A stretch of DNA of 64,000 bases from Congeria kusceri (Eukaryota > Mollusca > Bivalvia > Myida > Dreissenidae). The translations under genes were made by a program, and so were the position numbers. The notes below the pieces were generated by a model. The model had not been told where the DNA came from. It saw only the letters and a list, made by a program, of their open reading frames with translations, and searched no databases. The stretch's first letter is position 1; each line of letters opens with the position of its first letter. Below, one piece after another: positions 45,349 through 56,959 of the stretch. The stretch spans positions 14,088,058 to 14,152,057 of the forward strand of contig CM051033.1 of assembly GCA_027627225.1 (NCBI GenBank). The letters run 5' to 3'.

Positions 45349-45379
45349 ATTTTTTTTTTACGCCCAAGGTAAAAAACCC

Positions 45380-45500
45380 TGTATTGCAACGACTGCGCCA
45401 ATTTCGCTGCTCCTGTCCTGTCAAACCCTGTATTGCAACGACTGCGCCAATTTCGCTGCAACGACTGTGCCAATTTCGCTGCTACTGTCCTGTCAAGTGC
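45380..45500. repeat. Short tandem repeat of GCAACGACTGCGCCAATTTC
   Basis: TTGCAACGACTGCGCCAATT occurs at about 45387 and 45434, with a third partial copy (CAACGACTGTGCCAATTTCG) directly after. Each is followed by GCTGCT.CTGTCCTGTCAA. A diverged single copy (GCAACAACTGCGCCAATTTC) lies at 45979-45998. Confidence 0.8.
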
Positions 45501-46220
45501 TTCTTATTTTACCATATTTCAGATATAAAATATTGATTCTCACAAAGAAAAATTTATGTGAAATTTTCCCTAAAAGCACATTCTATGTAATATAGTTCCA
45601 TACATCTTTAATTGGCATTAGTTCTAATGAATGTAAATGAGGTTTTTTGGACTGAAAACTGTTTCTTATTTACGAAAGGCAATTTAGAATGTCTATGTTC
45701 GAAAACTCTTGGTACGAACAGAATATACACTAATGCACATGCTGATATACTCCAGAGGCATCACCACCAATCACATACAGAATATATACGATAAAAAGGT
45801 TACCAAATTGTTATTATTTTACAGATTTCAATGCATGTTTTTGCATTTGTGATTGGTAAGATGTTTATTGAAACGATTTCTGCAAAGCTTTATTTGTATT
45901 GCATATTTCTGGCTGCTTTAAATACGACTTAAGTTCAGATTTCCCTTAGGAGATTAATTGTGGATATGGGCCCCGCTTTGCAACAACTGCGCCAATTTCT
46001 TAGCTCCAGTCCGGGCCGACATATTCATCCGACTGCTGCAAGATGTCCAGTCTAGAACCAAAACCCTCTTTCAAAAGATCTTTTGCAACCATTTCTAACA
46101 CAGGTTCAATAATACCATCACCACAGCTAATTGTGCAAAATTAGACTGTAGGTCGCCTGAACAGTTTTAAGCAAACTAATAAAACTTGGCAAGTCAGGAG
46201 CTTTACCTTACTTTATGCCT
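45501..46220. other. No gene seen
   Basis: Contains the isolated GCAACAACTGCGCCAATTTC copy; otherwise unremarkable. Confidence 0.45.
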
Positions 46221-47034
46221 CAGGCCTTTTTCTACCGCTCTCACTGGTCCGATAGTCGGACCCACTCCCAATGCCAAATATGCATAATTTTTCCCAATTC
46301 TGACCCCAAAATTCCCAATTGTAAAGAATCTGTATTAATTTTTTCGAAAACGAAAGTGAAAATACAATTTTTCAATACTTTACAGCTGATTTTTTCACAT
46401 TGGCTTTACATTTGGATATCCTCTAATGTTATCGTTGACATTGTTTACCAGGGTAGAACACTCTAATAGCTGTGTAATAAAATGGGTAAAACAACGAAAA
46501 ACGATTTGTTTGTCCTCTATCATGATGAAATTTAACATGAATTATGGGCAAATAGTTTGCTATTTACACAAGTGGATGTGTCAGTTAAAGTAAGGATTTA
46601 AATATAAGGAGGTAAAGATTTCTGTTTAAGTTATCACATATTTTCGCGACCTATGTAGTGTAGGCACTACACGATGTTTATTAACACATCATTAAAACTA
46701 AATCATGTAGACAGTAGATCCCACAATTTTATTTTGGTGAAGTTGGTCAGATTTGGTGATGTTTTTTAGAAATATACGCATACTTATAGAAAATGAGACA
46801 TGCATATGATTACAAACTCTAAGTTGCATAGCTTGCTTAGGTATTTATCACAATATCGAGTTAAATTAAAATTATTAGTGCTGTTAAATTCTTATGTATT
46901 GATTTAAAACTGTAAATTTCTTCATTATACTTACGATTTAGCAATACGAATTTTTCCCAATTTTGAAAATTTTACGTCGTGAATTTCCCAATTTAACCAA
47001 GGTACTTTTTCCCCAAAAGGTCAGAAAAAGGCCT
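46221..47034. mobile_element. TIR element with CAGGCCTTTTTCT ends
   Basis: The left end CAGGCCTTTTTCTACC and the complement of the right end (AGGCCTTTTTCTGACC) are inverted repeats. GCCT recurs just outside (TTATGCCT left, TTGCCTAC right), a possible imperfect duplication. The interior has CTCCCAATGCCAAATATGC and several TTCCCAATT motifs. The 83-codon frame inside has no transposase motif. Confidence 0.6.
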
Positions 47035-47042
47035 TTGCCTAC

Positions 47043-47140
47043 TAACACTTCCCTAAATTTTCATAATTATTGCACACAAACTTCTCAAGTTATTGTCTGC
47101 ACAAACTGAAGGAGACACCACTGCCACTGCCAAAGTAACC
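47043..47140. repeat. Dispersed repeat fragment shared with 35185-35275
   Basis: See 35185-35275. This copy lies directly beside the right end of the TIR element at 46221-47034, which probably inserted into or next to it. Confidence 0.58.
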
Positions 47141-47451
47141 CTCATGTGACACAAGCTTATTATAGCTTTATTTACAGAAGATAATCTTGTACCTATTCAC
47201 CAAGATCAAGTATCATATAAAGAAAAAGTTCCTGATAAAAATCAAAGAGACGACATGTACAACACTTACTATCTATCTAGTCTATACTGTGATTGGAGTA
47301 TAAAAATTCTGGTTAGCATTTCCCAAGGTAATGACAATTTATAAAATCTGTACAAGCAACTGACGGCAATAACTTACATGTCTATAGCTGTATGAGTCCA
47401 GTGACCAAATACACATCTCAAACTTAAAGTGAGGCCAAAACAAAAATTGTA
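47141..47451. other. No feature seen
   Basis: AT-rich spacer. Confidence 0.5.
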
Positions 47452-47677
47452 TGTGTTTCGGCCAACCAGACCCTACCTAGCAATAAAATCCCCACCCTAA
47501 ACTTTTTAGCGACGCTTGTTTACTGTGAAATCCGTAAGCGTCAGATTTTAGATATTTTAATATTAATTTTCCATGTTTTTAGACCAAAATGTGTCTTTAA
47601 AAACGGTTACAAAAACTAAATCCTCACTCTACCTAACTTTTTTTGAGACCGTTGCCAGAAACACACAATTCCTTTTT
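47452..47677. mobile_element. Second TGTGTTTCGG MITE, opposite orientation
   Basis: The left end TGTGTTTCGGCCAACC and the complement of the right end (TGTGTTTCTGGCAACGGTC) bound ~220 bp. The right end matches the left end of the copy at 29900-30122 (both carry GGTCTC next), so it is inverted. Internal AAATGTGTCTTTAAAAACGG corresponds to AAAGACACATTTCGG there. Confidence 0.7.
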
Positions 47678-48958
47678 TTTGGCCTGAATGATTTTAAATT
47701 AGGCGTTCCAAACATCTGATTAAATATCAGCACTCTTTCGGGCAGGGCGCTCGAGTTACATTCAGTCAACATTCCTTCGCAACTATTGAAAATGTGATTA
47801 ACACAGACAAACGAGACCGCAGACCTTGTTTAATTTCTTTAATTTACTGATAAAAATTAATGAACACAGTTTCCGCAGAAAAAACACTCTCTTTACCATA
47901 CTGACCTTGTTGACCTATATAAAGGTTTAATTCACTAAATGAATAACATTAGTTTCCATGACTACAGCACAATTTATTGACCAAAGCCCATCAAAATTCC
48001 ATGGCGCAAAATTAATGTATTCCTTTATTAACATTTCAACCCTATACATTTCAACCCTATACAAAGTTTTTTCTTACCAGTTCAGAAGTCCAAAAGCTTT
48101 TCACTGACTATTCCTTGACATAAAATAAGTCCTGCAACCACATGTTGATTATGTTTTATTCATTTAATCAACCTGAAAGAACACTTAGTATAACCAGATT
48201 TTGGTTTCCTTTCTTTTGACAATTCTTTCATCTAGTATTTCAAACATTTAAACCCACCTATGCATACGGTCGCATTCCACTATAATACAAAATGGGTGTT
48301 TTCTGTCCGCAGTGTACCAAAGAGAACCTCTTTTTCAGCTCTAGTGGCCCTCTTTTGTGAATTTTACACTTTGGTGCATTTGACAAGCTTCCTGTTCTTC
48401 TACCCAGCAATTAACAAATCATGGTCTTTTGTATTCGCAACAATACTGTAACTTTATATACACACAGTGACATTAGCACTGCCTATTCAGCAGATTCTCT
48501 TCAGCCGATAATACAGAAATGTTGCAAGTTACATGAGCACACAAAACAATAAACATCATCCACACCCAATTGTTTTAAAGTCTGTATGTACGATCTTTCA
48601 TATCAATTATTTTCAAAATATGCTGATGAAAGCTAAAATATCGAATAAATCAACAAATATGAGTGTAGACTTTTGCATCGTTTATTAGTGTTGTGTAAAC
48701 TAAAACAAGTGTCAAGTCAATGTATGTACATGTATTGGAGTTTTCGTATGTACAGTCGAAAACTAGTTTGTGATTAAAAAGTAGCCACGTATGCCTTTTA
48801 CAACAATGGTTTTTATTTACTTTTCTTCCATTTGAAATCAAAGTATATGGTGATTATCTTTATCGGGTTGTTTAGATTCACGTCACTATGTCCGTTTTAA
48901 GATTGTACATACCCTTTTTAACTTCCATTGCAGTTATGATGTCACAGTGATTGTAAAT
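47678..48958. other. No supported gene
   Basis: About 1.3 kb with only 60-codon frames, no repeats and no TIR pair. Confidence 0.5.
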
Positions 48959-49130
48959 GAGAAGTGCCGTGGGAAACCCGGGCTTAATGCACCTGCAGAA
49001 AGTGTCATCCTGGATCAAGGAAGTCTCTTTTCAACATAAATCCACTGTAGGCGGAAAGTGACTGCAGAGGCTAATCCGGGACAACATTTTACGCAGATGC
49101 ATTAAGCCCCCGTTTCCGACAACACGCCTC
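48959..49130. mobile_element. Palindromic MITE, copy 9, internally deleted
   Basis: Ends GAGAAGTGCCGTGGG and CAACACGCCTC with AAAT / AAAC flanks. The left inner palindrome is absent (CATCCTGGAT jumps to CAAGGAAGTC) and the right one is reduced to CTGCAGAGGCTAATCCGGG. 172 bp long. Confidence 0.8.
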
Positions 49131-49340
49131 AAACTTATTTGTTTCTTCCTTCAATTACTGCTAAAATGTTTAAAAAAAAAAATCATAAAGTATGCAAGAA
49201 ATAGTAGCTTGAAATTGAATTGATGCATGATTTATGTGTCGCACAATTTTCTTAAATTTTTTACCAACCAATTACAAAGTTTCAGTGCACATGTTCAACA
49301 TTCTGCTAATAAAAATCTTCCACGACAAAAAGAGCACAAA
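49131..49340. other. No feature seen
   Basis: Short AT-rich spacer before the 20-bp array. Confidence 0.5.
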
Positions 49341-50326
49341 CAAACTGGATAGCGAGAAAAGCCAACTGATAGCGAGTAAAGCCAACTGATAGCGAGTAAA
49401 GCCAACTGATAGCGAGTAAAGCCAACTGATAGCGAGTAAAGCCAACTGATAGCGAGTAAAGCCAATTGATAGCGAGTAAAGCCAACTGATAGCGAGTAAA
49501 GCCAATTGATAGCGAGTAAAGCCAATTGATAGTGAGTAAAGCCAATTGATAGCGAGTAAAGCCAATTGATAGCGCGTAAAGCCAATTGATAGCGAGTAAA
49601 GCCAATTGATAGCGAGTAAAGCCAATTGATAGCGAGTAAAGCCAATTGATAGTGAGTAAAGCCAATTGATAGCGAGTAAAGCCAACTGAAAGCGAGTAAA
49701 GCCAATTGATAGCAAGTAAAGCCAATTGATATCGAGTAAAGCCAATTGATAGCGAGTAAAGCCAATTTATAGCGAGTAAAGCCAACTGAAAGCGAGTAAT
49801 GCCAACTGAAGGCGAGTAAAGCCAATTGAAAGCGAGTAAAGCCAACTGAAAGCGAGTAAAGCCAACTGAAAGCGAGTAATGCCAACTGAAAGCGAGTAAT
49901 GCCAACTGAAAGCGAGTAAAGCCAACTGAAAGCGAGTAATGCCAACTGAAAGCGAGTAATGCCAACTGAAAGCGAGTAAAGCCAACTGAAAGCGAGTAAA
50001 GCCAACTGAAAGTGAGTAATGCCAATTGATAGCGAGTAAAGCCAATTGATAGCGAGTAAAGCCAATTGATAGCGAGTAAAGCCAATTGATAGCGAGTAAA
50101 GCCAACTGAAAGCGAGTAAAGCCAATTGATAGCGCGTAAAGCCAATTGATAGCGAGTAAAGCCAACTGAAAGCGAGTAAAGCCAACTGAAAGCGAGTAAT
50201 GCCAATTGATAGCGAGTAAAGCCAATTGATAACGAGTAAAGCCAATTGATAGCGAGTAAAGCCAATTGATAGTGAGTAAAGCCAATTGATAGCGAGTAAA
50301 GCCAACTGAAAGCGAGTAAAGCCAAT
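49341..50326. repeat. 20-bp tandem array, about 49 units, no indels
   Basis: The unit GCCAACTGATAGCGAGTAAA keeps a strict 20-bp register from 49361 to 50320. Variants fall in blocks: ACTGAT (49361-49450), ATTGAT (49460-49760 and 50020-50100), and ACTGAA with GTAAT (49780-50010). Rare AGCGCG and AGTGAG changes recur. The minus strand reads through in all three frames (up to 348 codons of a hydrophobic 20-residue repeat); this follows from the repeat and is not a gene. Confidence 0.96.
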
Positions 50327-50595
50327 CAGCATCATGCACAATAGAAATCATATGCTTCACTTTATCAATCTTACCTGCAGATTTTTCAAGTGTTCCTATC
50401 CTATCAGGTACCACAGGTTTTGATGATGTAATCAGTTTCTGCCTACACACAGCAACATTCTATGATGTCATCAAAATCTGCTGCCACACAGCACAACACT
50501 GGTAGGGTGGCCACTGGAAAAGTAGCCAAACAAAATATTTGATCAGAATTTAATTTTAATGGTTTCTTACTAACATCAGTGATTTGTTTCCTTAT
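50327..50595. other. No feature seen
   Basis: Spacer after the 20-bp array. Confidence 0.5.
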
Positions 50596-50925
50596 ATAAC
50601 AGGGTCTGTTAAACAAACCATTCCCAATGCCAAATATAGCTTATGTTTCCCAATTGGAAGAAAAAAATTCCCAAATCAGAGGTAACAAAATAATAAATAC
50701 TTAGGAAATGTGATTCTAAGCTGTAATTCATGACCTTAGTTGTATGTATGTAGAGAAACACCATTAAAATACCAAATTCAACCAATAAAAACACTAGTTG
50801 AAGTTGTTTATTACATTTCTTCTTCTTTAATTTTTCCTAATTGCAAGTTTTCATGTTGTGTAATTCCCAATTTGATGGATACCGGACCCATTCCCAAAGC
50901 AATGAAAAAAATCGCTGAACATTAA
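50596..50925. mobile_element. TTCCCAATT-family TIR element, diverged
   Basis: The left part (GGTCTGTTAAACAAACC, ATTCCCAATGCCAAATATAG) matches the element at 46221. The right part (TTCCCAAAGCAATGAAAAAA then ATCGCTGAAC) matches the right end of 42070-42428 (CCCAAAGTAATGAGGAAAAA then CGCTGTTC). The terminal repeats are too decayed to fix boundaries. Confidence 0.5.
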
Positions 50926-51425
50926 TCTGAAAATCCAAGTTAAACATCAACACTGCAAGTTCACCTACAACGATTTAAGCAAATTCTCAAAAACAACTAG
51001 CTCATTTTTCTTTATTATTTTATTGGTTCACTAAATTCAAATTTAGCTGTCACAAAAAATCTTCTTTTCTGGCCATGTTTACATAAATCGAATCGCAAAC
51101 TTCAACAGGAAAGTATGTTGAGGGCCTAGTTTGCTGACAAACAGTAAAACTGCACATGCCATGAATTATTAAGCACTAACGCCATGTGCATTTCATTAGA
51201 CAGTTTACTTAGCAAACAGGATAGTTGATGGCAACAACACAATACTGGCAGTCATATAAATCATGAATGCATTATTTATCTTATGGCAGTAAATTAGAAG
51301 CTATTGTATTACACATTAAATATGTATTTCTTGAATTGCATGTATAGTCAGTTCCTACAGTTGATATTTATTTTTCCTTCAAATTCTTTTCCCATATTTC
51401 GAAGGCAGTATATTGTAGAAACATA
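50926..51425. other. No feature seen
   Basis: AT-rich spacer. Confidence 0.5.
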
Positions 51426-52911
51426 ACAAGAGGGCCATGATGGCCCAAAGCGCTCATCTGAGAACTGGTACAGATGAAGACCATACTGTTATGACAGGTT
51501 TGAAAATTAAGGTATCTGAACAATACACAGAGGGGGTAGGATCAATTTCGATTTAAAACATCGGTTAGTGCAATGGGTTAACTAAAGTATGAGTTGGGAC
51601 GAGGATGTGCATTTCTTTTGCTAATGGTTCTCAAATCATTTTTCTCGATATTCTTACCTGACCCTTTTTCATTAAGTCATTGACAAGTCTGGAAAATGCA
51701 CAAACAGTAGATTTTGATGTCTTTTTCGCAAACAGTTTTGGAAAACTAGTTGCAATGCGATAATTGCAATGGCTGTGCTAGGTAAAGTTTTGCTTTTTCT
51801 TTGATCATTTTCTTTCCAATGATGATAAATGATGTTAATGCAGGCTCTGAATACATCAAAGTTGCATGTACAAATAACTGCATGGAAGTCTTGCAACTGT
51901 TGGAAATCAAATTTTATCAATCAATGTATATGGTCATGCGCAAACTGTGTAAGTTTGGACAACATTGAATAAAAAATCATGTGTGCAAGCCAATCATTGA
52001 TAACTTGTTGATGTTTTTTTCCAAACACAAGGGGCAATAAGTCTGGTGTTTTTGGCCCGATCATGCTTATATTCGACTTCACCTGTAGTCTTATGTTCAT
52101 AGACAAACTGTACACGATTGGTGAAGATTGAATGAAAAATGAAGTCTCTATCCTGAATAATGTCCATTTTTGCATATTTTTTTTTCACAAAGGGCAATAA
52201 ATCTAGTGTTTCTGGTCCAATCTTGCTTCTATTCGACTTCACCTTTAATCTTATGGTCATAGACAAACTGTGCAAAATTGCTGAAGATTGTATGAAAAAT
52301 GGAGTCTCTATCCTGTATAATGTCCATTTTTGCATTGCATATTTTTTTCACAAACAAAGGGCAATAAATCTGGTGTTTCTGGTCTGATCTTGCTTATATT
52401 CGACTTCAACTGTAATCTCATGGTAACAGACAAACTGTGCAAGATTGGTGAAGACTGGATGAAAAATGTTTCTCTCTATCCTGAATAATGTCCATTTTAA
52501 TAAACAAAGGGTAATAACTCTGGTGTTTGAAACACGATCTTGCCCATTTTTGGCGTCTGCTGAGATCTGATGGTCATACGCAAACTGTGAAAGTTTTTTT
52601 AAGATTGGATGGAAAATAAAGTCTATACATTGGAAAAGGGCACTTTTGCACTTTTTTTTGCATGAAAAAGGGGCAATAACTCCGGTGTTACTGGTGTGAT
52701 CTGACCCAGTAACAATCCCATCCAAGATTTTATGGTCATACACAAACTGTGCAAGTTAATAGTTCAAGATTGAATAAAAAATGTAGTCTTTATCGCGATA
52801 ACGGTCCAAATTGTTGACGGCACACTGACGACGGATGATAGACGACGGACGCCGCCGGAGAGCTCCCCTATACCAATAGCTCACCGAGCACTTTGTGCTC
52901 AGGTGAGCTAA
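51426..52911 (+). mobile_element. Helentron-like element A, copy 1 (uninterrupted)
   Basis: Begins ACAAGAG and at once a perfect hairpin GGGCCAT-G-ATGGCCC, then GCGCTCATCTGAG. About 480 bp of non-repetitive body (shared with 57010-57510) is followed by about five ~167-bp units (CTGGTGTTTCTGG, GATCTTGCTTATATTCGACTT, GACAAACTGTGCAAGATTGG, TCTCTATCCTGAATAATGTC) and a GACGACGGACGCC segment. Ends with the hairpin-like CACCGAGCACTTTGTGCTC, then AGGTGAGCTAA. TCACC/GGTGA and CTCAxCTGAG/CTCAGGTGAG pairs give short inner inverted repeats. No protein coding. Confidence 0.65.
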
Positions 52912-53412
52912 AATTGGTGAACAGGTGAAAAAAGTGTCTTCATATTTAAACATACATTGTCTTTTTAAAATTTTGTGAAATTTTCTTTTGATTTTTTTTC
53001 TGGACACTGCAGAGTTTTTCTGACTTTGTCCAAGGTCAGACAATCATTCACGGAACCTCCCTATTATTTTTTATTTTTTACATTTTTATATTAATATCCC
53101 GAACAAAAATACTGATATGTAAAATAAATCATACACAACATTACAAAGAAACTACTTTCAACCTAAGACCATAATTCATTGCACATGATTACAGATAATC
53201 GGAAAAGTGCAGTCCATGACAAAACAGAGTGGAATCAATAAGCCATTTAAAAGGCTTCTGGATGGAATAGCAAGATAGTGTGCAGGCGGTGTGCATCCAT
53301 TTACCATGAACTGAGAAAACAACTGAGTCTGCAGCTACTTGGACAGAAAACACCAACCCCCAACAGTTTGTGAAACCAGGTTGATAACATTTCAAGTTCA
53401 TCATCTTCATGC
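52912..53412. other. No feature seen
   Basis: AT-rich spacer; frames of 73-95 codons are unrecognised. Confidence 0.5.
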
Positions 53413-53942
53413 TACCATCTGTACAAAATGTTGAGGATCACATGATCCCATGTGTATAAAATGTTGAAGATCCCATGTGTACAAAATGTTAAGGATCCCA
53501 TGATCCCATGTGTACAAAATGTTGAGGATCCCATAATCCCATTTGTACAAAATGTTGAGGATCCCATATTGCTTCCATGTGTACAAAATGTTGAGGATCC
53601 CATATTGCTACCATGTGTACAAAATGTTTAGGATCCCATGTTCCCATGTGTACAAAATGTTGAGGATCCCATGATCTGATATCTACAAAATGTTGAGGAC
53701 CTCATATTGCTACCATGTGTACAAAATGTTGAGGATCTCAAGATCTCATGATCCCATGTGTATAAAATGTTGAGGATCCCATGATCCAATGTGTATAAAA
53801 TGTTGATGATCCCATATTGCTACCATGTGTACAAAATGATGAGGATCCCATGTGTATCAAATGTTGAGGATCCCATGATCCCATGTGTACAAAATGTTGA
53901 GGATCCCATGATCCCATGTGTACAAAATGTTGAGGATCCCAC
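53413..53942. repeat. 33-bp (variable) tandem array, about 16 units
   Basis: The unit CCATGTGTACAAAATGTTGA plus GGATCCCATGAT is usually 33 bp. Some units end in GGATCCCATATTGCTA (~36 bp) and some are shortened to ~24 bp. GGATCC sites recur in most units. Confidence 0.92.
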
Positions 53943-54574
53943 CTCTGTGACCCTAGTATTATCATTCGCCATTTTCACCTTACTTGGCTGAAATCTAAAC
54001 CATTTTGAGTATTTAAATGAGTTTGATGCAGACAAAATGTAGCAAAACTGAGATTTCTTTCAGCTTAATATGTATACATGTAGCCATTAGTTAACATGGC
54101 AAATGGAAGCAATTGAGCCCAGTGCATCCGCACTCCTGTGCATAATGTGGCTCCAACTGCAACTGGCAAGCACCAGTCATGATTGAGCACCATGTCAAAA
54201 GGAAACTGCTGCTGGAAATCATTGATTACATAAAATGTCTAGGCAATGTCTCAGATAGACAAACTCTCCTATTCAGCAGACACTGAATGAAGCATGTGAA
54301 TAGACAATGGGTTGACTCTGAATGGAAGAAATGTTCAGTACATGAGGGGATTAGCTCTGATCATTACTCACACATTTATTACACAATGGGAATTTTAAAG
54401 ACCTACAGACCCATGATTGCTTAGGATTGTTTATAATAAAAGGTGGTCAAATTTTGCAGTTGCAGGATGTCTAGAGCTGCATAGGCAGTATCTGCAAATG
54501 TCCCAGATCCATTGCTAGCTATAAAGTCTGGCAACTTGCTAATTATTACTGGCTTGAAATCAACTTATATCACA
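53943..54574. other. No feature seen
   Basis: AT-rich spacer without repeat. Confidence 0.5.
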
Positions 54575-54576
54575 TA

Positions 54577-54994
54577 CTGTGGAATCACTAATTTTCGCTG
54601 AGGTCTAATTTTCGCGGTTTTTGCGCTCCCGCCATTGCGCGAATTTATGTCCACCGCAAATATTTACCGATTTTGTAATTTAGCCTTGGGAGTTTACACG
54701 TTCGTTCAAATGTAAGTTGGTAATTGTTCATAAATATATACAGGTATATAGGTATATGTGAATGACCCAATGTTTAATCATTTACATCATAAACAGTTTA
54801 GTTAAATATTTCTTACTACATTGCAATTGATGAATGATTCATATTTCTTTAAAATTATAATTATTTTTGTACAATAAAGTGATTCATACCTCTATAATAC
54901 AGTCGCGGATTTCCGCGAATTTAAGACCGCGCGAATATGTCCGCGATCGTAATTACTTGAAATGTGTACCCCGCGAATTCAAGTGATTCTACAG
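54577..54994. mobile_element. TA-flanked MITE with TTTTCGCG-rich ends
   Basis: The left end CTGTGGAATCACTAATTTTC and the complement of the right end (CTGTAGAATCACTTGAATTC) align, and both continue with GCG. TA dinucleotides flank both ends (54575-54576, 54995-54996). Repeated TTTTCGCGG and GCGCGAAT motifs near both ends give a second layer of symmetry. Tc1/mariner-type MITE by TA target; no coding. Confidence 0.75.
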
Positions 54995-54996
54995 TA

Positions 54997-55765
54997 ATAA
55001 TCTTTTCAGTTATAAAAGAGACAAAAGTATATGAACAGCAGGACTCCCCTTGACTTACATTTTTTAGCCAAATTTACCGGACTACATTGAAATCCTACTC
55101 ATATTTTATTTTTAGGATTTTTTAAAGAAAAAGGTTTAGCCCAATGGAAATTTCTTGAGCCCAATCGTAAAATTTTTAGCCATTGGCTAATTTGACGAAT
55201 GGCTGAGCAAGTCCTGGTTCAACACATATGCAGAGCAAGTCCTGGTTCAACACATATGCCAATAGATGATCCTGATTCCTGAATGACGCAAAGTATTTTT
55301 CTTGACCATGAAATTTCTGAATCTGAATTAAACTGCATGGTTATCAGTGCACAAAGTGTACAAACAATCTCCTTGACCAAGACCAAAGATAACAAGGATA
55401 ACACCCTATCTACCAGCTGCTTTTAACAGATTAGCCAGATTGTTTCTGGCCAACAAATTTAATTATTTCCAAGGGATATAAGTAAATAATTCACCAAATG
55501 TCAGCCCAACACTGCAAATCCAGACCAGCCAATCATCTGCCAGAGTCACAAGCACCTTCCACAAAGGCTTTTCCTGTGTGGCACATTACTTGCTTCCTAA
55601 CTGCAAACTTAATTACTGGAAATACCTTGGAAGACATGTGAATTTTTTGGTCAAAACTTTGCACAGAAACTGGTCTAGGTCCTATGACATTATGGAAAGT
55701 TCTGAATCTCAAACTTGCAGAGTCACTTGCTGTGAGTCCCAGAAGGTGTAAACTTTGCACAACTT
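54997..55765. repeat. Spacer with a 28-bp tandem duplication at 55204-55259
   Basis: GAGCAAGTCCTGGTTCAACA plus CATATGC occurs at 55204 and 55232. Around 55060-55200, TTTAGCC and GAGCCCAAT motifs repeat loosely. The 104-codon minus-strand frame at 55533-55847 runs into the next dispersed element and is not supported. Confidence 0.5.
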
Positions 55766-56180
55766 GATGTGTCTCAGACACGGATGCCCCCTCAACACGT
55801 TTGGACACAGACAATGGGCGTGTCGCCATCACTAATTTTGCCTCCACAAATTAATTTTCATAATATATCATGATATTCTACAGTGAAAAATAACAAAGGG
55901 CCATAATTCCGTCAAATCTGGTTGCAGCCAACATTCCTTCCTTTACGATCACCTACGTGTTCAGGTTTTTCAGCTGCAAAAGTTCTAGCGAAATCCACCA
56001 GCTAAAATTCCTTCCTTTACGATCACCTACATGTTCAGGTTCTTCAGCTGTAAAAGTTTGAGTGAAATCCACCAAGCAGTTAAAGAGGAGTTGAGTCCAC
56101 ACAATTTCAGAACATACGTATGTACGTTCGTACGGACAGACAAGTGCAATGCATAATGCCTCCCACTTTGTGGGGGCATA
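55766..56180 (+). mobile_element. Helentron-like element, family 3, copy b
   Basis: Hairpin GTGTC-TCA-GACAC (55769-55781), then GGATGCCCCC; ends CACTTTGTGGGGGCATA. Compared with copy a (40999-41446) it has an internal tandem duplication of about 75 bp (ATTCCTTCCTTTACGATCAC at about 55933 and 56008). Confidence 0.62.
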
Positions 56181-56959
56181 AAAATCTGGTACCCGATGTT
56201 CACAATCTCAAAACTTAGTCTCAACTTTTTGTTTAATAATGTTATATCCAGACAAGATATTAGTGGATATTGATACTTGAGTAGTAAGTTGAAGGAGGAA
56301 ATATAAGAAGCAAAGCCCAGCAAAGTCCATTTCACACCACAGATGCTTCAAATGAATCTATTTTATAGCAATTCCTTACATTAACACATGTTTATACAGT
56401 CATGCATTGTCAGTTTTTCGAATTTATCTTTGGTTTCATCTTAATGTTTTGTTAACTGATATCTGTTGTATTAACATTCAACAATGCCCCAGATTTTAAA
56501 ATGCTGGAATCAATAAAACATCTCCTTTTACAAGTACTTTGTAAACACTGCCAGTGTTGTCAACAATGCAACATTATTGATAATTGGAAAACATTTCCCC
56601 TGATCAGCCCAGGCACTTAAAAAACACCAATGGGAATTCCTCTAGCATTTATAAGGCCACACAAATAGTAGGAAAACTAAATTGATTAGTGTTGAATTAA
56701 GGGGAGATAGTTCTGCAAGCTAAGAAAACCTACTATGCTTGGTGCATGGTTGATGTTTAAATATCAAGCAAATATTCTTTCTTTTCTTGACAATGAATGG
56801 CTTCTCATGAAGCATTCTGTTCACAACAAACATTGTGCCACAAAAACAAAGAGAATGGCATAATTAGGCACATTAAAAGAGATTTGTTCTGAATATATGC
56901 TAGTCAAGTTATGGCAGCTTTTGCTGAAGGAATGGACTGTCTTGGCATAAAGTACCAAT
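56181..56959. other. No feature seen
   Basis: AT-rich spacer; the 102-codon minus-strand frame (56027-56335) overlaps the end of the previous element and is not supported. Confidence 0.5.

Noticed and set aside
49295..50450. Minus-strand frames of 157-348 codons, hydrophobic and membrane-like
   Set aside because: All three frames are open across the 20-bp array, so the hydrophobic 20-residue repeat follows from the DNA repeat.
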